A stretch of DNA of 64,000 nucleotides. Source: Actinoplanes sp. DH11. GTDB lineage: Bacteria; Actinomycetota; Actinomycetes; Mycobacteriales; Micromonosporaceae. Where the stretch lies: positions 124,001 to 188,000 of the forward strand of contig NZ_JAHWGU010000003.1 of assembly GCF_020873875.1 (NCBI RefSeq), read 5' to 3'. Below are positions 7,311 through 15,787 of this stretch, piece by piece. The notes beneath the pieces were generated by a model. That model did no database searches. It had not been told where the DNA came from and saw nothing but the letters and a program-made list of their open reading frames with translations. Each line of letters starts with the position of its first letter. Within the stretch, counting starts at the first letter, position 1. Both the position numbers and the translations under genes were made by a program.

Positions 7311-8876
7311 TCACCTCCCGGGGCGCCGCCGCAGCGATGTCACGACGGTCCACACCACATCGATCACCAGAACGAACGCCCAGATCCTACCCGCGTGGTA
7401 CACCACCTCGGCGAGTCCGTCGACGGGCACGTCCCTGGTGTTGGAGAGCGGATCGACGGCTCCGGTTCCGAGGTCACGCAACCAGGAGAGATCGATCGCG
7501 GCGAGGACGATCTGCACCACCAGGAAGATCATCGAGTGCTGTCCGAGCGACCGGAAACGGGATCGAGGCGGCCTAGCATCGTGTTGTTCCGCGGGAACTC
7601 CGGCCGGCTCGGGAGCCGCCTCGGAGGCCGGGCCGGCAGTTGGCCCGGAAACCGGCTCGGGCATCGATGCCGGGGTGCCGACGCCCAGCTCCGCCGAGCC
7701 GGCCGGCTTGTCCACGACTCCCAGGGCTCGCACCGACCAGGGCACCAGGCCCGCACCGGTCAGGATGACCGCTGCCGTGGCGAGGCAGGCGACCGGCCAC
7801 GACAACTCGTCGTAGAGGGCGCCGGCCAGCAGCGATCCGGCCAGCGTGCCGAGCAGGACCGCCGACTCGTAGAGGCCCATGCCGCGGCCGACCTGAGCTC
7901 CGGAGGCCTCGGCCACGACCGCCTGCTGGATGGGGATGACGGCCGCCCACGCCACCCCGCTGAGCACCCACAGCGCGGCGATCACCAGCGGGTTGGGTGC
8001 CCACGCGAGGCCCACCGCGAAGACAGCGCTCAGCACCGACGCCAGCGCCAGCACCCGGACCCGGCCGTAGCGCAGAACGAATCGGTGCAGGCGTTCCGGT
8101 AGGACCGCGATGGCGATCGCGCCCGGAAGGAACACGTAGGCGATCTGCAGGATCTCGAGCTCGAAGTGCCGCTGCAGGTGCAGGAGCAGCAGCAGCGCGA
8201 TCGCCGCCTCGGCCGCCATGGTCACCGCGACGGCGACCAGCATCGGTCGCAGCCGCCGGGCCACGCTGCCCGGAAGGGCCGGCGCGGGGGATGCCACCCG
8301 CCGGGGCGCACTCAGCAAAACCACTGCGGCGGCCAGACACGCGCACGCACAGGCGAGGAAGACCGACCGGTATCCGGACATGCCGATCAGCGAAAGCCCG
8401 GCGACGAAGGACACCCAGGCACCGGTCTCCTCCGCGGAGGTCAGCCGCGGATAGACCGCGCTGTCCTCCGCCAGCCGCTCACCGACCATCGCCCGGACGG
8501 CCACCCAGAACAGCGCTCCACCCAGGCCGCCCAGCACCGCGGCCGCCCAGGCCAGTGGGAGGCTGTCGGCGACGACGTAACCGGCGCAGGACAGCGCGTA
8601 GATCAGCGCACCGGCGGCAGCCACATGACGGCGCTCGAACCGGTCGGCCTGTATCCCGGCGAACGGGCGAACCACCACCGACACCGCGAGCTCGACGGCG
8701 ATCAGGACGCCCACCTGGGTGGCGCTCGCGCCCAGGGCCGTGCCGGCCCAGAGCGGGAGAATGAAGTCCAGCAGCTCGGCCGGCCCGTTGGCCAGGGCGG
8801 CTGCCAGCAGGACGCGGCCCTCCCGGCGCCGGGCCCGGGTGGTGAGGTCGCTGCCGGCCGGCAAGGCCGCGGTCAT
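7311..8876 (-). CDS. MFS transporter with C-terminal membrane extension
   Basis: A 521-residue major facilitator protein. About 12 membrane segments fill residues 20-400, with the MFS loop signature GIQADRFERRHVAAAGAL between helices 2 and 3. A Pro/Ala/Glu-rich linker follows (PASMPEPVSGPTAGPASEAA trimmed), then an unusual 75-residue tail with two more hydrophobic segments (MIFLVVQIVLAAIDLSWL and AFVLVIDVVWTVVTSL). The substrate is unknown; drug or metabolite efflux is usual for this group. The ATG at 8876 is preferred; an ATG at 8954 would add a 26-residue leader. Confidence 0.8.
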   Translation of the reverse strand: MTAALPAGSDLTTRARRREGRVLLAAALANGPAELLDFILPLWAGTALGASATQVGVLIAVELAVSVVVRPFAGIQADRFERRHVAAAGALIYALSCAGYVVADSLPLAWAAAVLGGLGGALFWVAVRAMVGERLAEDSAVYPRLTSAEETGAWVSFVAGLSLIGMSGYRSVFLACACACLAAAVVLLSAPRRVASPAPALPGSVARRLRPMLVAVAVTMAAEAAIALLLLLHLQRHFELEILQIAYVFLPGAIAIAVLPERLHRFVLRYGRVRVLALASVLSAVFAVGLAWAPNPLVIAALWVLSGVAWAAVIPIQQAVVAEASGAQVGRGMGLYESAVLLGTLAGSLLAGALYDELSWPVACLATAAVILTGAGLVPWSVRALGVVDKPAGSAELGVGTPASMPEPVSGPTAGPASEAAPEPAGVPAEQHDARPPRSRFRSLGQHSMIFLVVQIVLAAIDLSWLRDLGTGAVDPLSNTRDVPVDGLAEVVYHAGRIWAFVLVIDVVWTVVTSLRRRPGR

Positions 8877-9085
8877 TGCCGCACCGCCCGTGACGCAACG
8901 GATGCGCGCCAGTGCCTTGTCGCTCGCATCGATTGCCCTTCGATGTTCGGACATTCGCCAGAAACCTATCGCAGGTGTCCGGTCCGCGCGTCCATCAGAA
9001 GTTGTACGCGGAAGATGCGAGCCATCGTCAGGGCACTACCGCAATCAACTTGAACTGCCGTAAGCAACGACATCGGGTTGCAGTA

Positions 9086-9487
9086 TCAAGTCGCAGCCCT
9101 GGGCTGGAAATCACCGTCACCGCTCTGAGAAATGTTAAGCACCATGGTGTCCGAGTCGCCGTTACGCCCCACCACCGCGAAACCGCAGCGCTCGTACAGG
9201 CGGCGGGCGGTGTTGCCGTCCTCGACGCTGAGGCTCAGGCCGGTGATACGGCGCTGCCTGGCGAGGTCGACGACGGTGGTCATCAGACGGGACGCCACGC
9301 CACGCCCACGCGCTTCCGGCACGACGCCGAGCGTCAGTTCGGGGACATCGGGCGCCACGAACCCGTAGCCGGCGCGCTCGGCAGGCAGGGCGCGGCCCCA
9401 CACCGCACCCACCGGGTTGCTGTCGATCACGGCGACCACGCCCACGTCCCCGTCGCCGGGAAACCCGTCGAGGTAGCGTCGCGCCAT
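9086..9487 (-). CDS. GNAT N-acetyltransferase, apparently N-terminally truncated
   Basis: The core GNAT fold is intact: PELTLGVVPEARGRGVASRL contains the acetyl-CoA pyrophosphate loop (RGRGVA), followed by LSLSVEDGNTARRLYERCGF, the typical last helix and strand. Residues just upstream of the ATG (FTLDWIRGNE) still look like the family, yet the only earlier start is a TTG at 9634 inside the operator of the divergent gene. The first strand and helix of the family (about 30-45 residues) appear to be lost or scrambled. The gene may be decaying. It is divergent from the ArsR-type regulator at 9663. Confidence 0.6.
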   Translation of the reverse strand: MARRYLDGFPGDGDVGVVAVIDSNPVGAVWGRALPAERAGYGFVAPDVPELTLGVVPEARGRGVASRLMTTVVDLARQRRITGLSLSVEDGNTARRLYERCGFAVVGRNGDSDTMVLNISQSGDGDFQPRAAT

Positions 9488-9632
9488 CTCGTTCCCGCGG
9501 ATCCAGTCGAGGGTGAATCGCCTCGCCGCGCCGGTCCCCTGTGCTGTGTGCCGGCCGGTGCATGCCGGGCGCTGCCGTCCCGCGCCGGGTTCTGGGATCT
9601 CCGGTGAGAGGTCGCACGGAGACCCCTTGCGC

Positions 9633-9656
9633 AATGGTCAAGGATCGTTGACCATT
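9633..9656. promoter_or_regulatory. Perfect inverted repeat, likely ArsR-type operator
   Basis: AATGGTCAA and TTGACCATT are perfect 9-bp arms with a 6-bp spacer. The site ends 6 bp before the regulator start at 9663 and faces the GNAT gene on the other side. Arm length and spacing fit a dimeric winged-helix regulator, so autoregulation is likely. Confidence 0.75.
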
Positions 9657-9662
9657 GAGCGC

Positions 9663-10202
9663 ATGCCTGCCGACGATGTCCCCGAGACGTTCCACGTCAC
9701 CACCGACGAGCAGCTGCGCGCCGTCTCCAACCTCACGCGTCATCGGATCATGGCCGTGCTCCGCTTCGAGCCGGCAACGATCACGCAGATCGCCGACCGG
9801 GTGGGCCTGGCGAAGGGCAGCTCCAGCTATCACGTGCGGTTGCTCGAACGGGCCGGCCTGGTGAAGGTGGTCCGGACGCGGAAAGTCCGTGGGGTCACCG
9901 AGCGGTACTACGCGATGGCCGCGCGGTCCATCGAGCTGCCGGACCCGGGCGAGGGCGGCCCCGACGTGCTGATGCGGCATGCGGTGGCAGACCTGGAGGC
10001 CGCGCCGGCGGACGCGGAGCGGCACGTACGGATGGCGCATCTGCGGCTCACCGAGGAACAGTTCGCGGAGCTGGGTGCGCGGCTGCACGCGCTGGCCGAC
10101 GAGTACCGCAAGCTGTCCGACCCGGCGCTGCCCGACACGTCGCTCGTCTTCGCCCTGTTCCACCCGCAGCGGCGCGGTCAGGCCGAGGGGAGCGCCGAAT
10201 GA
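9663..10202 (+). CDS. ArsR/HTH_20 family transcriptional regulator
   Basis: A 179-residue regulator with an N-terminal winged helix (about 10-85): LRAVSNLTRHRIMAVLRF, the recognition helix region TQIADRVGLAKGSSSYHVRLL and the wing VVRTRKVRGVTERYY. The C-terminal half is helical and may bind a ligand; there are no metal-site cysteines. The ATG at 9663 has no Shine-Dalgarno and may be leaderless. Its stop overlaps the start of the MFS gene by 4 bp, so it probably controls that exporter and itself through the operator at 9633-9656. Confidence 0.88.
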   Translation: MPADDVPETFHVTTDEQLRAVSNLTRHRIMAVLRFEPATITQIADRVGLAKGSSSYHVRLLERAGLVKVVRTRKVRGVTERYYAMAARSIELPDPGEGGPDVLMRHAVADLEAAPADAERHVRMAHLRLTEEQFAELGARLHALADEYRKLSDPALPDTSLVFALFHPQRRGQAEGSAE

Positions 10203-11494
10203 GCGCGGACGTCCGGACGTTGCCGGCCGGGTTCGGACGACTGTGGACGGCGCAGACGATCTCCTCGCTCGGTGACGGGGTGACGCATGCCGTGCTGCCG
10301 CTGCTCGCGTTGACGCTGACCCGGGACCCGATGGCACTCGCCGTCGTCACGGCCGCCGGGACGCTGCCGTGGCTGCTGTTCGGGGTGCTCGGCGGCGCGC
10401 TGGTGGACCGGTGGGACCGCCGGCGCACGATGTGGATCACGGACGCGGCACGTGCGGTGCTGCTCGCGATACCGGCCGCGGCGGCCGCACTCGACATGCT
10501 GAGCATTCCGCTGCTTGCGGCGGTCGCGTTCCTGCTCGGCCTTGGCGGCCTGTTCTTCGACACGGCCGCCACGGCCTACCTGCCGGATCTGCTGGGCCGC
10601 AAACCCGTACTCCTCGAGCGAGCCAACTCCCGCCTCCGTGGAGCCCAGACCGCCATGTCCGGGTTCGTGGGGCCGCCCGCGGGCAGTGCCCTGCTCGCGC
10701 TCGGGCGGGCGGTTCCACTGCTCGCCGACGCGGTGTCGTTCGCACTCTCCGCACTGCTCGTCCGGTCGCTTCCCGCCGTGCCCCGGCCCGCGACGCCGGC
10801 CCGGGAGTCGCTGCTGCGGCAGGCGCGGGCCGGTGCCTCGTACGTCTGGCGGGACCGGGTGCTGCTCGGGCTCGCGCTGCGCCCGGCGGTCGGGAACATC
10901 GCCTTCACCGCCGTCGGGACCGTCCTGGCCCTCTTCGCCCACGACCGCCTCGGGATCGACACCTACGGCTTCGGCCTGCTCCTGACAGCCGAGGCCACCG
11001 GCGGCCTGCTCGGCGCGGGCGTCGCCTCCACCCTCAGCCGGCGACTCGGCACCGGCACCGCACTGACCGTCACAGCCGCCGTCGAGGGACTCGCCATCCT
11101 GGGCCTTGCCGCCGCCCCGAACCCGTACGTCGCCGGCCTCGCGCTCGCCGTCTGCGGCGCGGGCATGGGCGCCACGATGGTGATAGCACCCTCCCTGCGA
11201 CAGGCGATCGTCCCCGCCCACCTCATGGGCCGGGTCGCCGCCACCTCCCGCATGCTCGCCATGTGCGCCGCCCCGTTCGGCGCCTTCCTCGGCGGCTGGC
11301 TGGCCTCCACGTCGGACGTGCGCACCCCGCTCTACACCGCAGCCGGCCTCCTCCTCACCATGACCGCCGTCACCGCGACCATGACCAGCAACCGCCGAGT
11401 CGACGCCGCGCTGCGGGCCGCCACGCCGGCCGGCGGTCCGGATCAGCCGGAAGCTGAGGATTCCGTCCGGGAAGCCGCACCAGCACTGGCGTGA
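10199..11494 (+). CDS. MFS transporter (MFS_3 / EntS-like)
   Basis: A 431-residue MFS protein with 12 predicted membrane helices. Opening sequence FGRLWTAQTISSLGDGVTHAVLPLLAL and the loop GGALVDRWDRRRTMWITDAAR (trimmed) are typical of the MFS_3 group that exports siderophores, macrolides or similar compounds. The start overlaps the regulator stop as ATGA, which points to translational coupling. The C-terminal 30 residues are acidic and disordered. Substrate unknown. Confidence 0.88.
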   Translation: MSADVRTLPAGFGRLWTAQTISSLGDGVTHAVLPLLALTLTRDPMALAVVTAAGTLPWLLFGVLGGALVDRWDRRRTMWITDAARAVLLAIPAAAAALDMLSIPLLAAVAFLLGLGGLFFDTAATAYLPDLLGRKPVLLERANSRLRGAQTAMSGFVGPPAGSALLALGRAVPLLADAVSFALSALLVRSLPAVPRPATPARESLLRQARAGASYVWRDRVLLGLALRPAVGNIAFTAVGTVLALFAHDRLGIDTYGFGLLLTAEATGGLLGAGVASTLSRRLGTGTALTVTAAVEGLAILGLAAAPNPYVAGLALAVCGAGMGATMVIAPSLRQAIVPAHLMGRVAATSRMLAMCAAPFGAFLGGWLASTSDVRTPLYTAAGLLLTMTAVTATMTSNRRVDAALRAATPAGGPDQPEAEDSVREAAPALA

Positions 11495-11556
11495 CGCCTT
11501 CATCGCCGCACCCTGACTTCGACGATCGGCGACATGTCCACCATGCCGAAGAGTGA

Positions 11557-12528
11557 ATGGGATCCCAAATGATGAGTGATCGAAATGACGCACCGACGTC
11601 GGCACATCTCGTGGAGAAGGCGCTGGAATTGTTGTGTGGCAGATACATTTTTGCCGACCGGGCTCAGGAGGCGGCTGACGGCATCCGCCGGCGACTGGCC
11701 GCCGGTGAGTATGACGGGTTGGACGAGGAAGCCCTCGGCCGGCGGCTGACGGCGGAACTGTTCGAGGTCTGTCAGGACAAGCATCTACGGGTACGCCCAC
11801 GCACGAAAGCCGCCCGCGACGCGCTCACGGAGTCCGAGACGGAGGCGGTCTGGCGAGAGCAGCAGCGACTCACCAACTACGGCATCGCGCGGGTGGAGCG
11901 GCTGGACGGCAACGTCGGCCTGCTGGACCTGCGGTTCGTCACCTCGGCCGGCGTCGGGGGCCGCGCGATCGCCGCGGCCATGGAGTTGGTGTCACACACG
12001 AATGCGCTGATCATCGACCTTCGTGAGAACCGGGGTGGATCTCCCGACGGCGCCGTGTTCTGGACGAGCTACTTCTTCCCGGACGGGGAAACCCATCTCA
12101 ACAGCATCTACGAGGGTGCAACCGGTCAGACCCGTCAGTTCTGGAGCCATGCGTGGCTGCCCGGCGAGCGGTACCTCGACCGGCCCGTATACCTGCTGAC
12201 CAGCGAATCCACCTTCTCGGCCGCCGAGGAGGTCTGCTACAACCTGCAGGCGCAGAGACGAGCGACCCTGGTCGGGGAGACCACCAAGGGCGGTGCTCAC
12301 CCTGCGGACGCCTTCCCGATCACACCGACCCTCGAAATCACGGTTCCGGTGGCCCGCTCCATCAACCCGGTCACCGGCACCAACTGGGAAGGCGTCGGGG
12401 TGACGCCCGACGTGGCCGTGGCCGCGCGGGATGCCTTCGACGTCGCCTACCGGATGGCCCTGCAGCACACCCTGGCCAATACCACCGCCCCGACCATCCT
12501 GGCCGAGGCACGTGCAGCGCTGGAATGA
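11557..12528 (+). CDS. S41 family peptidase (IRBP/tail-specific protease-like)
   Basis: A 323-residue protein. Residues 10-100 form a helical N-terminal domain as in IRBP-type S41 proteins (YIFADRAQEAADGIRRRLAA), and the catalytic domain follows: LLDLRFVTSAGVGG, ALIIDLRENRGGSPDGAVF, the nucleophile region LTSESTFSAAEEV and GETTKGGAHPADAFPI. There is no signal peptide, so unlike many tail-specific proteases it looks cytoplasmic. The ATG at 11557 follows GAAGAGTG; ATG codons at 11569 and 11572 are alternatives. Confidence 0.85.
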   Translation: MGSQMMSDRNDAPTSAHLVEKALELLCGRYIFADRAQEAADGIRRRLAAGEYDGLDEEALGRRLTAELFEVCQDKHLRVRPRTKAARDALTESETEAVWREQQRLTNYGIARVERLDGNVGLLDLRFVTSAGVGGRAIAAAMELVSHTNALIIDLRENRGGSPDGAVFWTSYFFPDGETHLNSIYEGATGQTRQFWSHAWLPGERYLDRPVYLLTSESTFSAAEEVCYNLQAQRRATLVGETTKGGAHPADAFPITPTLEITVPVARSINPVTGTNWEGVGVTPDVAVAARDAFDVAYRMALQHTLANTTAPTILAEARAALE

Positions 12529-12731
12529 CAGCGCCGCTCGATCACCGCTGCCAGGGGAGGCGTCCGACCTCCGGCAAGACCTCCGCAAGTCAGCCATCCA
12601 ATGGCAGCAACTCTCCAACGGAGACTGGACCACCTACGCCGCCGAGATCTGCCAGCGGGCAAGGCTGATGTGACGTCGCAAGCCACGGAAACGCGCTGCC
12701 GGAGAACGGCATCTGCTGACAAGCTCTCCTG

Positions 12732-13298
12732 ATGACCGACAAGGCCGGCAGCATTCGAGGCGAGTCAGTTCGTCCGGGAAAGTACGCTCGCGTCGAACGG
12801 GAGCGGCGGTTCCTCCTAGCTGAACCGCCACCACCGGCAGCAGTGACGGCCACCCGGACGATCACCGACCGGTATCTGGTGGGGACCCGCCTGCGGCTAC
12901 GACGCGCCGACTGGCCAGACGGCGGTTGCGAACTCAAACTGACCCAGAAAGTGCCGGTCACTCAGCCGGGCGCCGCTCAGGGACTGATCACTAACACGTA
13001 CTTGTCGCCGACCGAGTACGACCTGCTCGCCCGGCTGCCGGCCACCTTGCTGTCCAAGACACGCTTCAGCGTGCCTCCCCTGGGCGTTGACGTCTTCGAC
13101 GGCCATCTACAGGGTCTGGTCCTCGCGGAGGCCGAGTTCACCACCGACGAGGAAGCACAGCGCTTCGTGCCTCCTGCGGACTGCGTGGCAGAGGTGACTG
13201 ACGACATCCGTTTCACCGGAGGCCGCCTCGTGGAAACCGCCCGCCAGCAGCTGCTCCAGTGGCTGGCCGAGTATGGCCTCCAGCCAGAGACACGCTAG
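12732..13298 (+). CDS. CYTH-domain (triphosphate tunnel) protein
   Basis: A 188-residue CYTH-type protein. The ExExK signature appears as VERERRFLL (Glu22, Glu24, Arg26), with Arg in place of the usual Lys. Further tunnel-lining charges follow: DRYLVGTRLRLRR, CELKLTQK and VLAEAEFTTDEEAQRF. CYTH enzymes hydrolyse inorganic tripolyphosphate or make cyclic AMP; this single-domain form more likely acts on a phosphate ester, which is inference. It stands alone. Between 12529 and 12731 lies a short protein-like fragment of unknown origin. Confidence 0.8.
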   Translation: MTDKAGSIRGESVRPGKYARVERERRFLLAEPPPPAAVTATRTITDRYLVGTRLRLRRADWPDGGCELKLTQKVPVTQPGAAQGLITNTYLSPTEYDLLARLPATLLSKTRFSVPPLGVDVFDGHLQGLVLAEAEFTTDEEAQRFVPPADCVAEVTDDIRFTGGRLVETARQQLLQWLAEYGLQPETR

Positions 13299-13483
13299 AA
13301 GGACCGGACAGAAAATCGGCTGATCCGGCAGGCGCGGGGCCAGGCACGCCAGCCCGAGTCCTCGGCCAGCGCGAGCTCCTTCGGTCCCGTCGGCCGCCAC
13401 AACGTCACCGTCTCGACATGGCCCACGAGGTCGTGATCGTCCAGCTGTGGCCGGCCGGCGACCGGATGCTGGGCGCCGCCGGC

Positions 13484-14047
13484 TCAGCGGTAGCCGGGTG
13501 CCTCGGTCTCGTGGATGGCGAGCTCCTCGGCGCTGGCACCGCCACCGGCGGCACCGGCGTCGGCGGCGACGCTGTCGGGCTCCGCGTCCGTACCGAATCC
13601 GGCGTCCGGTTCGACGAGGCGACCGACCGCGGTCGGGGAGGTGCCGTCCAGCCGGCCGAAGTCGTACATCGAGACCTTCGAATCGGGGTCCGAGACGGGG
13701 TTTTCACCGTAGACGTCGGCGTCGAGCCGGGCCTGGGCCGCGCCCTGCTCGTCGATCGCCTCGTCGGCCAGGGCCCCGGGCGACTGCAGCGGGTCGTCGG
13801 GCTGGATGTCCGGCTCCTCCTGCGACAGCCGGTCGTCGAGCGACTCGCCGGCCCGCTGCTCCTCCGCCGTGGTGCCGAACCGGTCCACCGCCTGCGCGCG
13901 CTCGGCGGGCAGCGCTGCCGGGTCGGGGCCGTCCGCCTGGCGTCCGGTGTCCACGTCGTCGTACGCGGTGGAGTCGTCGTCGGCGGTGCCCGGCAAGCCT
14001 TCGGTCTCCGGGTCCGACACCGGCCTCGGGTAGTTGTCCTGTCGCAT
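13484..14047 (-). CDS. DUF5709 family protein
   Basis: A 187-residue, very acidic, low-complexity protein. The conserved opening is YPRPVSDPETEGLPGTADDD, followed by GPDPAALPAERAQAVDRFGT, EEQRAGESLDDRLSQEEPD and the ending EELAIHETEAPGYR. This is the DUF5709 pattern, restricted to actinobacteria and of unknown function; sequence suggests an intrinsically disordered cytoplasmic protein. The start is the ATG at 14047. Confidence 0.85.
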   Translation of the reverse strand: MRQDNYPRPVSDPETEGLPGTADDDSTAYDDVDTGRQADGPDPAALPAERAQAVDRFGTTAEEQRAGESLDDRLSQEEPDIQPDDPLQSPGALADEAIDEQGAAQARLDADVYGENPVSDPDSKVSMYDFGRLDGTSPTAVGRLVEPDAGFGTDAEPDSVAADAGAAGGGASAEELAIHETEAPGYR

Positions 14048-14179
14048 GATCTGCGGGCTACCCGGCCGGGGCGCGTCCATGCCCGGATTCGGGACGAATT
14101 TCCGTACGGCGGATCGCTCGGAGCGTCGGCGAAGGCACCGGAAGCGGCCCTCGCACCGCAAGCGGCCGGGCACGGAGGA

Positions 14180-14260
14180 TCGGCCCGGCACCGAAAGAAA
14201 GCGGCCCGGCACCGGAAGAAGGCGGCCCGGCACCGGAAGAAGGCGGCCCGGCACCGAAGG
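14180..14260. repeat. 21-bp tandem repeat, about 4 units
   Basis: Units of 21 bp (gcggcccggcaccggaagaa plus g) occur at 14180 (variant), 14201, 14222 and 14243 (partial). Two middle units are identical. The unit length is a multiple of three but no supported gene covers it. Confidence 0.85.
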
Positions 14261-14272
14261 GCGCCGGGCCGC
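14243..14272. terminator. GC-rich hairpin, likely terminator of 14454 gene
   Basis: GCGGCCCGGC and GCCGGGCCGC are perfect 10-bp arms around a 10-bp loop. It lies about 180 bp downstream of the minus-strand gene 14454-14690 and overlaps the last tandem-repeat unit. Confidence 0.45.
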
Positions 14273-14453
14273 TGAACGCGAAGGCCGGTGTGCAAGGTCG
14301 CCTGAAGGCGAGTGGCGCGACGCGGCTCCAGCCGAACGGTATTCCGCGAAGGCAATGGGTGAGGCCCTGGGACACATGGCACACCGGCTCCCGGTACAAC
14401 CGGGCGGTGGTGCCGGGAAATCCCGGCGTGCGCGTGACGCCCGCCACAGAGCG

Positions 14454-14690
14454 TCAGGTCGTGGCGAGGCCCCGGATGATCCGGCGCGCCCACCGCATCC
14501 GGCGTACGGCGGTGTCGGGGTGCTCGCCGAACTCGTACGCCATCCGGGCTGCGCACTCACACGGCCCGTCGCGCCGCAGCACCTGGACCACCACGTCGTC
14601 GACGGCCTCCGGGCTGACCTCTTCCGACGCCTGCAGATCTGAGGCGAACAGCGCCTCGGCACGCAGCGTCTCTTCGGGAAACGGATGCAT
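14454..14690 (-). CDS. Small conserved actinobacterial protein
   Basis: A 78-residue helical protein: an acidic N-terminus (HPFPEETLRAEALFASDLQ), a CECAARMAYEFGEHPDTAVRR core (trimmed) and a basic amphipathic end RMRWARRIIRGLA. It belongs to a type of small actinobacterial protein I recognise by pattern but not by function. The ATG at 14690 has a strong AAAGGAGA ribosome-binding site, which decides the start over longer in-frame options. Confidence 0.75.
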   Translation of the reverse strand: MHPFPEETLRAEALFASDLQASEEVSPEAVDDVVVQVLRRDGPCECAARMAYEFGEHPDTAVRRMRWARRIIRGLATT

Positions 14691-14936
14691 GACGATGTCT
14701 CCTTTCGCGTGCGCGATCCGCGTTGCGGTGTCGTGGGATGGTTTGGCTTGCCGCCGGATCGGACCGCGGCGGGTGCCGGCCGCCGGGTCGGCGGGCCTTT
14801 GACTCCAACGACGCCGCCTGGCCCGGAAATCCGGACGTCCAGGTGATCCCGAGCACAAAAAGCACAGGCCACACCCTGGGCGCCCGCGCACCGCTGATGG
14901 GCGCGCCGAGCCGCCGAATATTGACGCCTTTGATAC

Positions 14937-14966
14937 GCCTGCCCCGGCCGCGGAGCCGGGGCAGGC
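14937..14966. terminator. Strong hairpin between small genes
   Basis: GCCTGCCCCGGC and GCCGGGGCAGGC are perfect 12-bp arms around a 6-bp loop. It lies 15 bp upstream of the small gene at 14982 and 247 bp upstream of the start of the divergent 14454 gene. It may end transcription entering from the left or shape the 5' end of the 14982 mRNA. Confidence 0.55.
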
Positions 14967-14981
14967 GTGCAGACTGCGGTG

Positions 14982-15128
14982 ATGGAAACGATGTGGATGC
15001 TGCTCGTGGGCCTGCTGTCGGTCGCCGGCCTGTTCGCGGCGATGCTGGTCGCCGGGCTGCTGTGGGCTTACACGCCCCTGCTCACGCCGTCGGCCAGGCG
15101 TCGTGCGAGACCCGTGCGGAACCGCTGA
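14982..15128 (+). CDS. 48-residue single-pass membrane protein
   Basis: A short frame opens with ATG at 14982 and ends at TGA 15126-15128. It encodes METMWMLLVGLLSVAG, a continuous hydrophobic stretch to LLWAYTPLL, then a strongly basic tail (ARRRARPVRNR). One membrane helix with positive-inside C-terminus is a plausible small membrane protein. The upstream GCGGTG is a weak ribosome-binding site. It is convergent with the SAP-repeat gene. Confidence 0.5.
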   Translation: METMWMLLVGLLSVAGLFAAMLVAGLLWAYTPLLTPSARRRARPVRNR

Positions 15129-15148
15129 CCGCGCCGGCCTCCCGGTGG

Positions 15149-15787
15149 CTACTTCGCGGCGGACGCCTTCGTACCCTTGCCGGTGAGCTTCCGCACCAGC
15201 TTGCTGACCAGTTCGGGCTTCTTGAGACCGTCCGTGCCCTTGACGCCGCGCCGCGCCAGCTCGGCACGCAGCTCGTCCACCTTCATCCGGGCGATCTTGC
15301 TTTCGCTGACCTCGGGGGTGTTCGGGGTGTCGTTGCCGCTGGTGGGGTTCTTCCGGCTGTCCTTCGTGGACCAGGTCCCGCTCTTGGCCTTCTTCGCCGA
15401 CTTCAGCTCCGCCTTGACGAACCGCTCGACGAGTTCGGGCTTCTTCATGTCGTCCGTGCCCTTGACGCCGCGCCGCGCCAGCTGGGTGCGCAGCTCGCCC
15501 GCCTTCATCCGGGCGATCTTGCTTTCGCTGACCTCGGGGGTGTTCGGGGTGTCGTTGCCGCTGGTCGGGTTCTTGCGGTCACCCTTGGTCGATCGCACCT
15601 CGGCCTTGATCAGCTTCTTGACCAGCTCTGGTTTCTTGAGGCCCTCGGTGCCCTTGACGCCGCGGCTGTTCAACGCGCGGCGCAGCTCGTCGACCTTCAT
15701 CCGCGCGATCTTGCTTTCGCTCACGTCCGGGGTGTTCGGAGTGTCGTTACGGCTCGTCCGGTTCTTGTCAGTCTTGGTGGCAGCCAT
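15149..15787 (-). CDS. Basic protein with three SAP-like repeats
   Basis: A 212-residue, lysine-rich protein built of three near-identical modules. Each has TPNTPxVSESKIARMK, then ELRxxLxxRGVKGT and MKKPELV or LKKPELV, spaced about 70 residues apart and linked by Lys/Ser/Thr-rich segments. The two-helix pattern with LKxxELRxxLxxRGVxGxGxKxxLV is that of SAP/HeH DNA-binding domains. I infer a nucleoid-associated or DNA-organising protein. The modules are also highly similar at DNA level, which suggests recent duplication. The start is ATG 15787. Confidence 0.75.
   Translation of the reverse strand: MAATKTDKNRTSRNDTPNTPDVSESKIARMKVDELRRALNSRGVKGTEGLKKPELVKKLIKAEVRSTKGDRKNPTSGNDTPNTPEVSESKIARMKAGELRTQLARRGVKGTDDMKKPELVERFVKAELKSAKKAKSGTWSTKDSRKNPTSGNDTPNTPEVSESKIARMKVDELRAELARRGVKGTDGLKKPELVSKLVRKLTGKGTKASAAK

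Larger units (their letters stand above)
14048..14453. other. Intergenic region with tandem repeats and hairpin
   Basis: About 400 bp without a gene between two minus-strand genes. The tandem repeat at 14180-14260 and the hairpin at 14243-14272 fill its left part. I see nothing in 14273-14453. Confidence 0.5.

Noticed and set aside
12529..12673. Protein-like fragment (LRQDLRKSAIQWQQLSNGDW) after the S41 peptidase
   Set aside because: No start codon or ribosome-binding site gives a reasonable protein. It may be the tail of a lost gene, but there is too little to name it.
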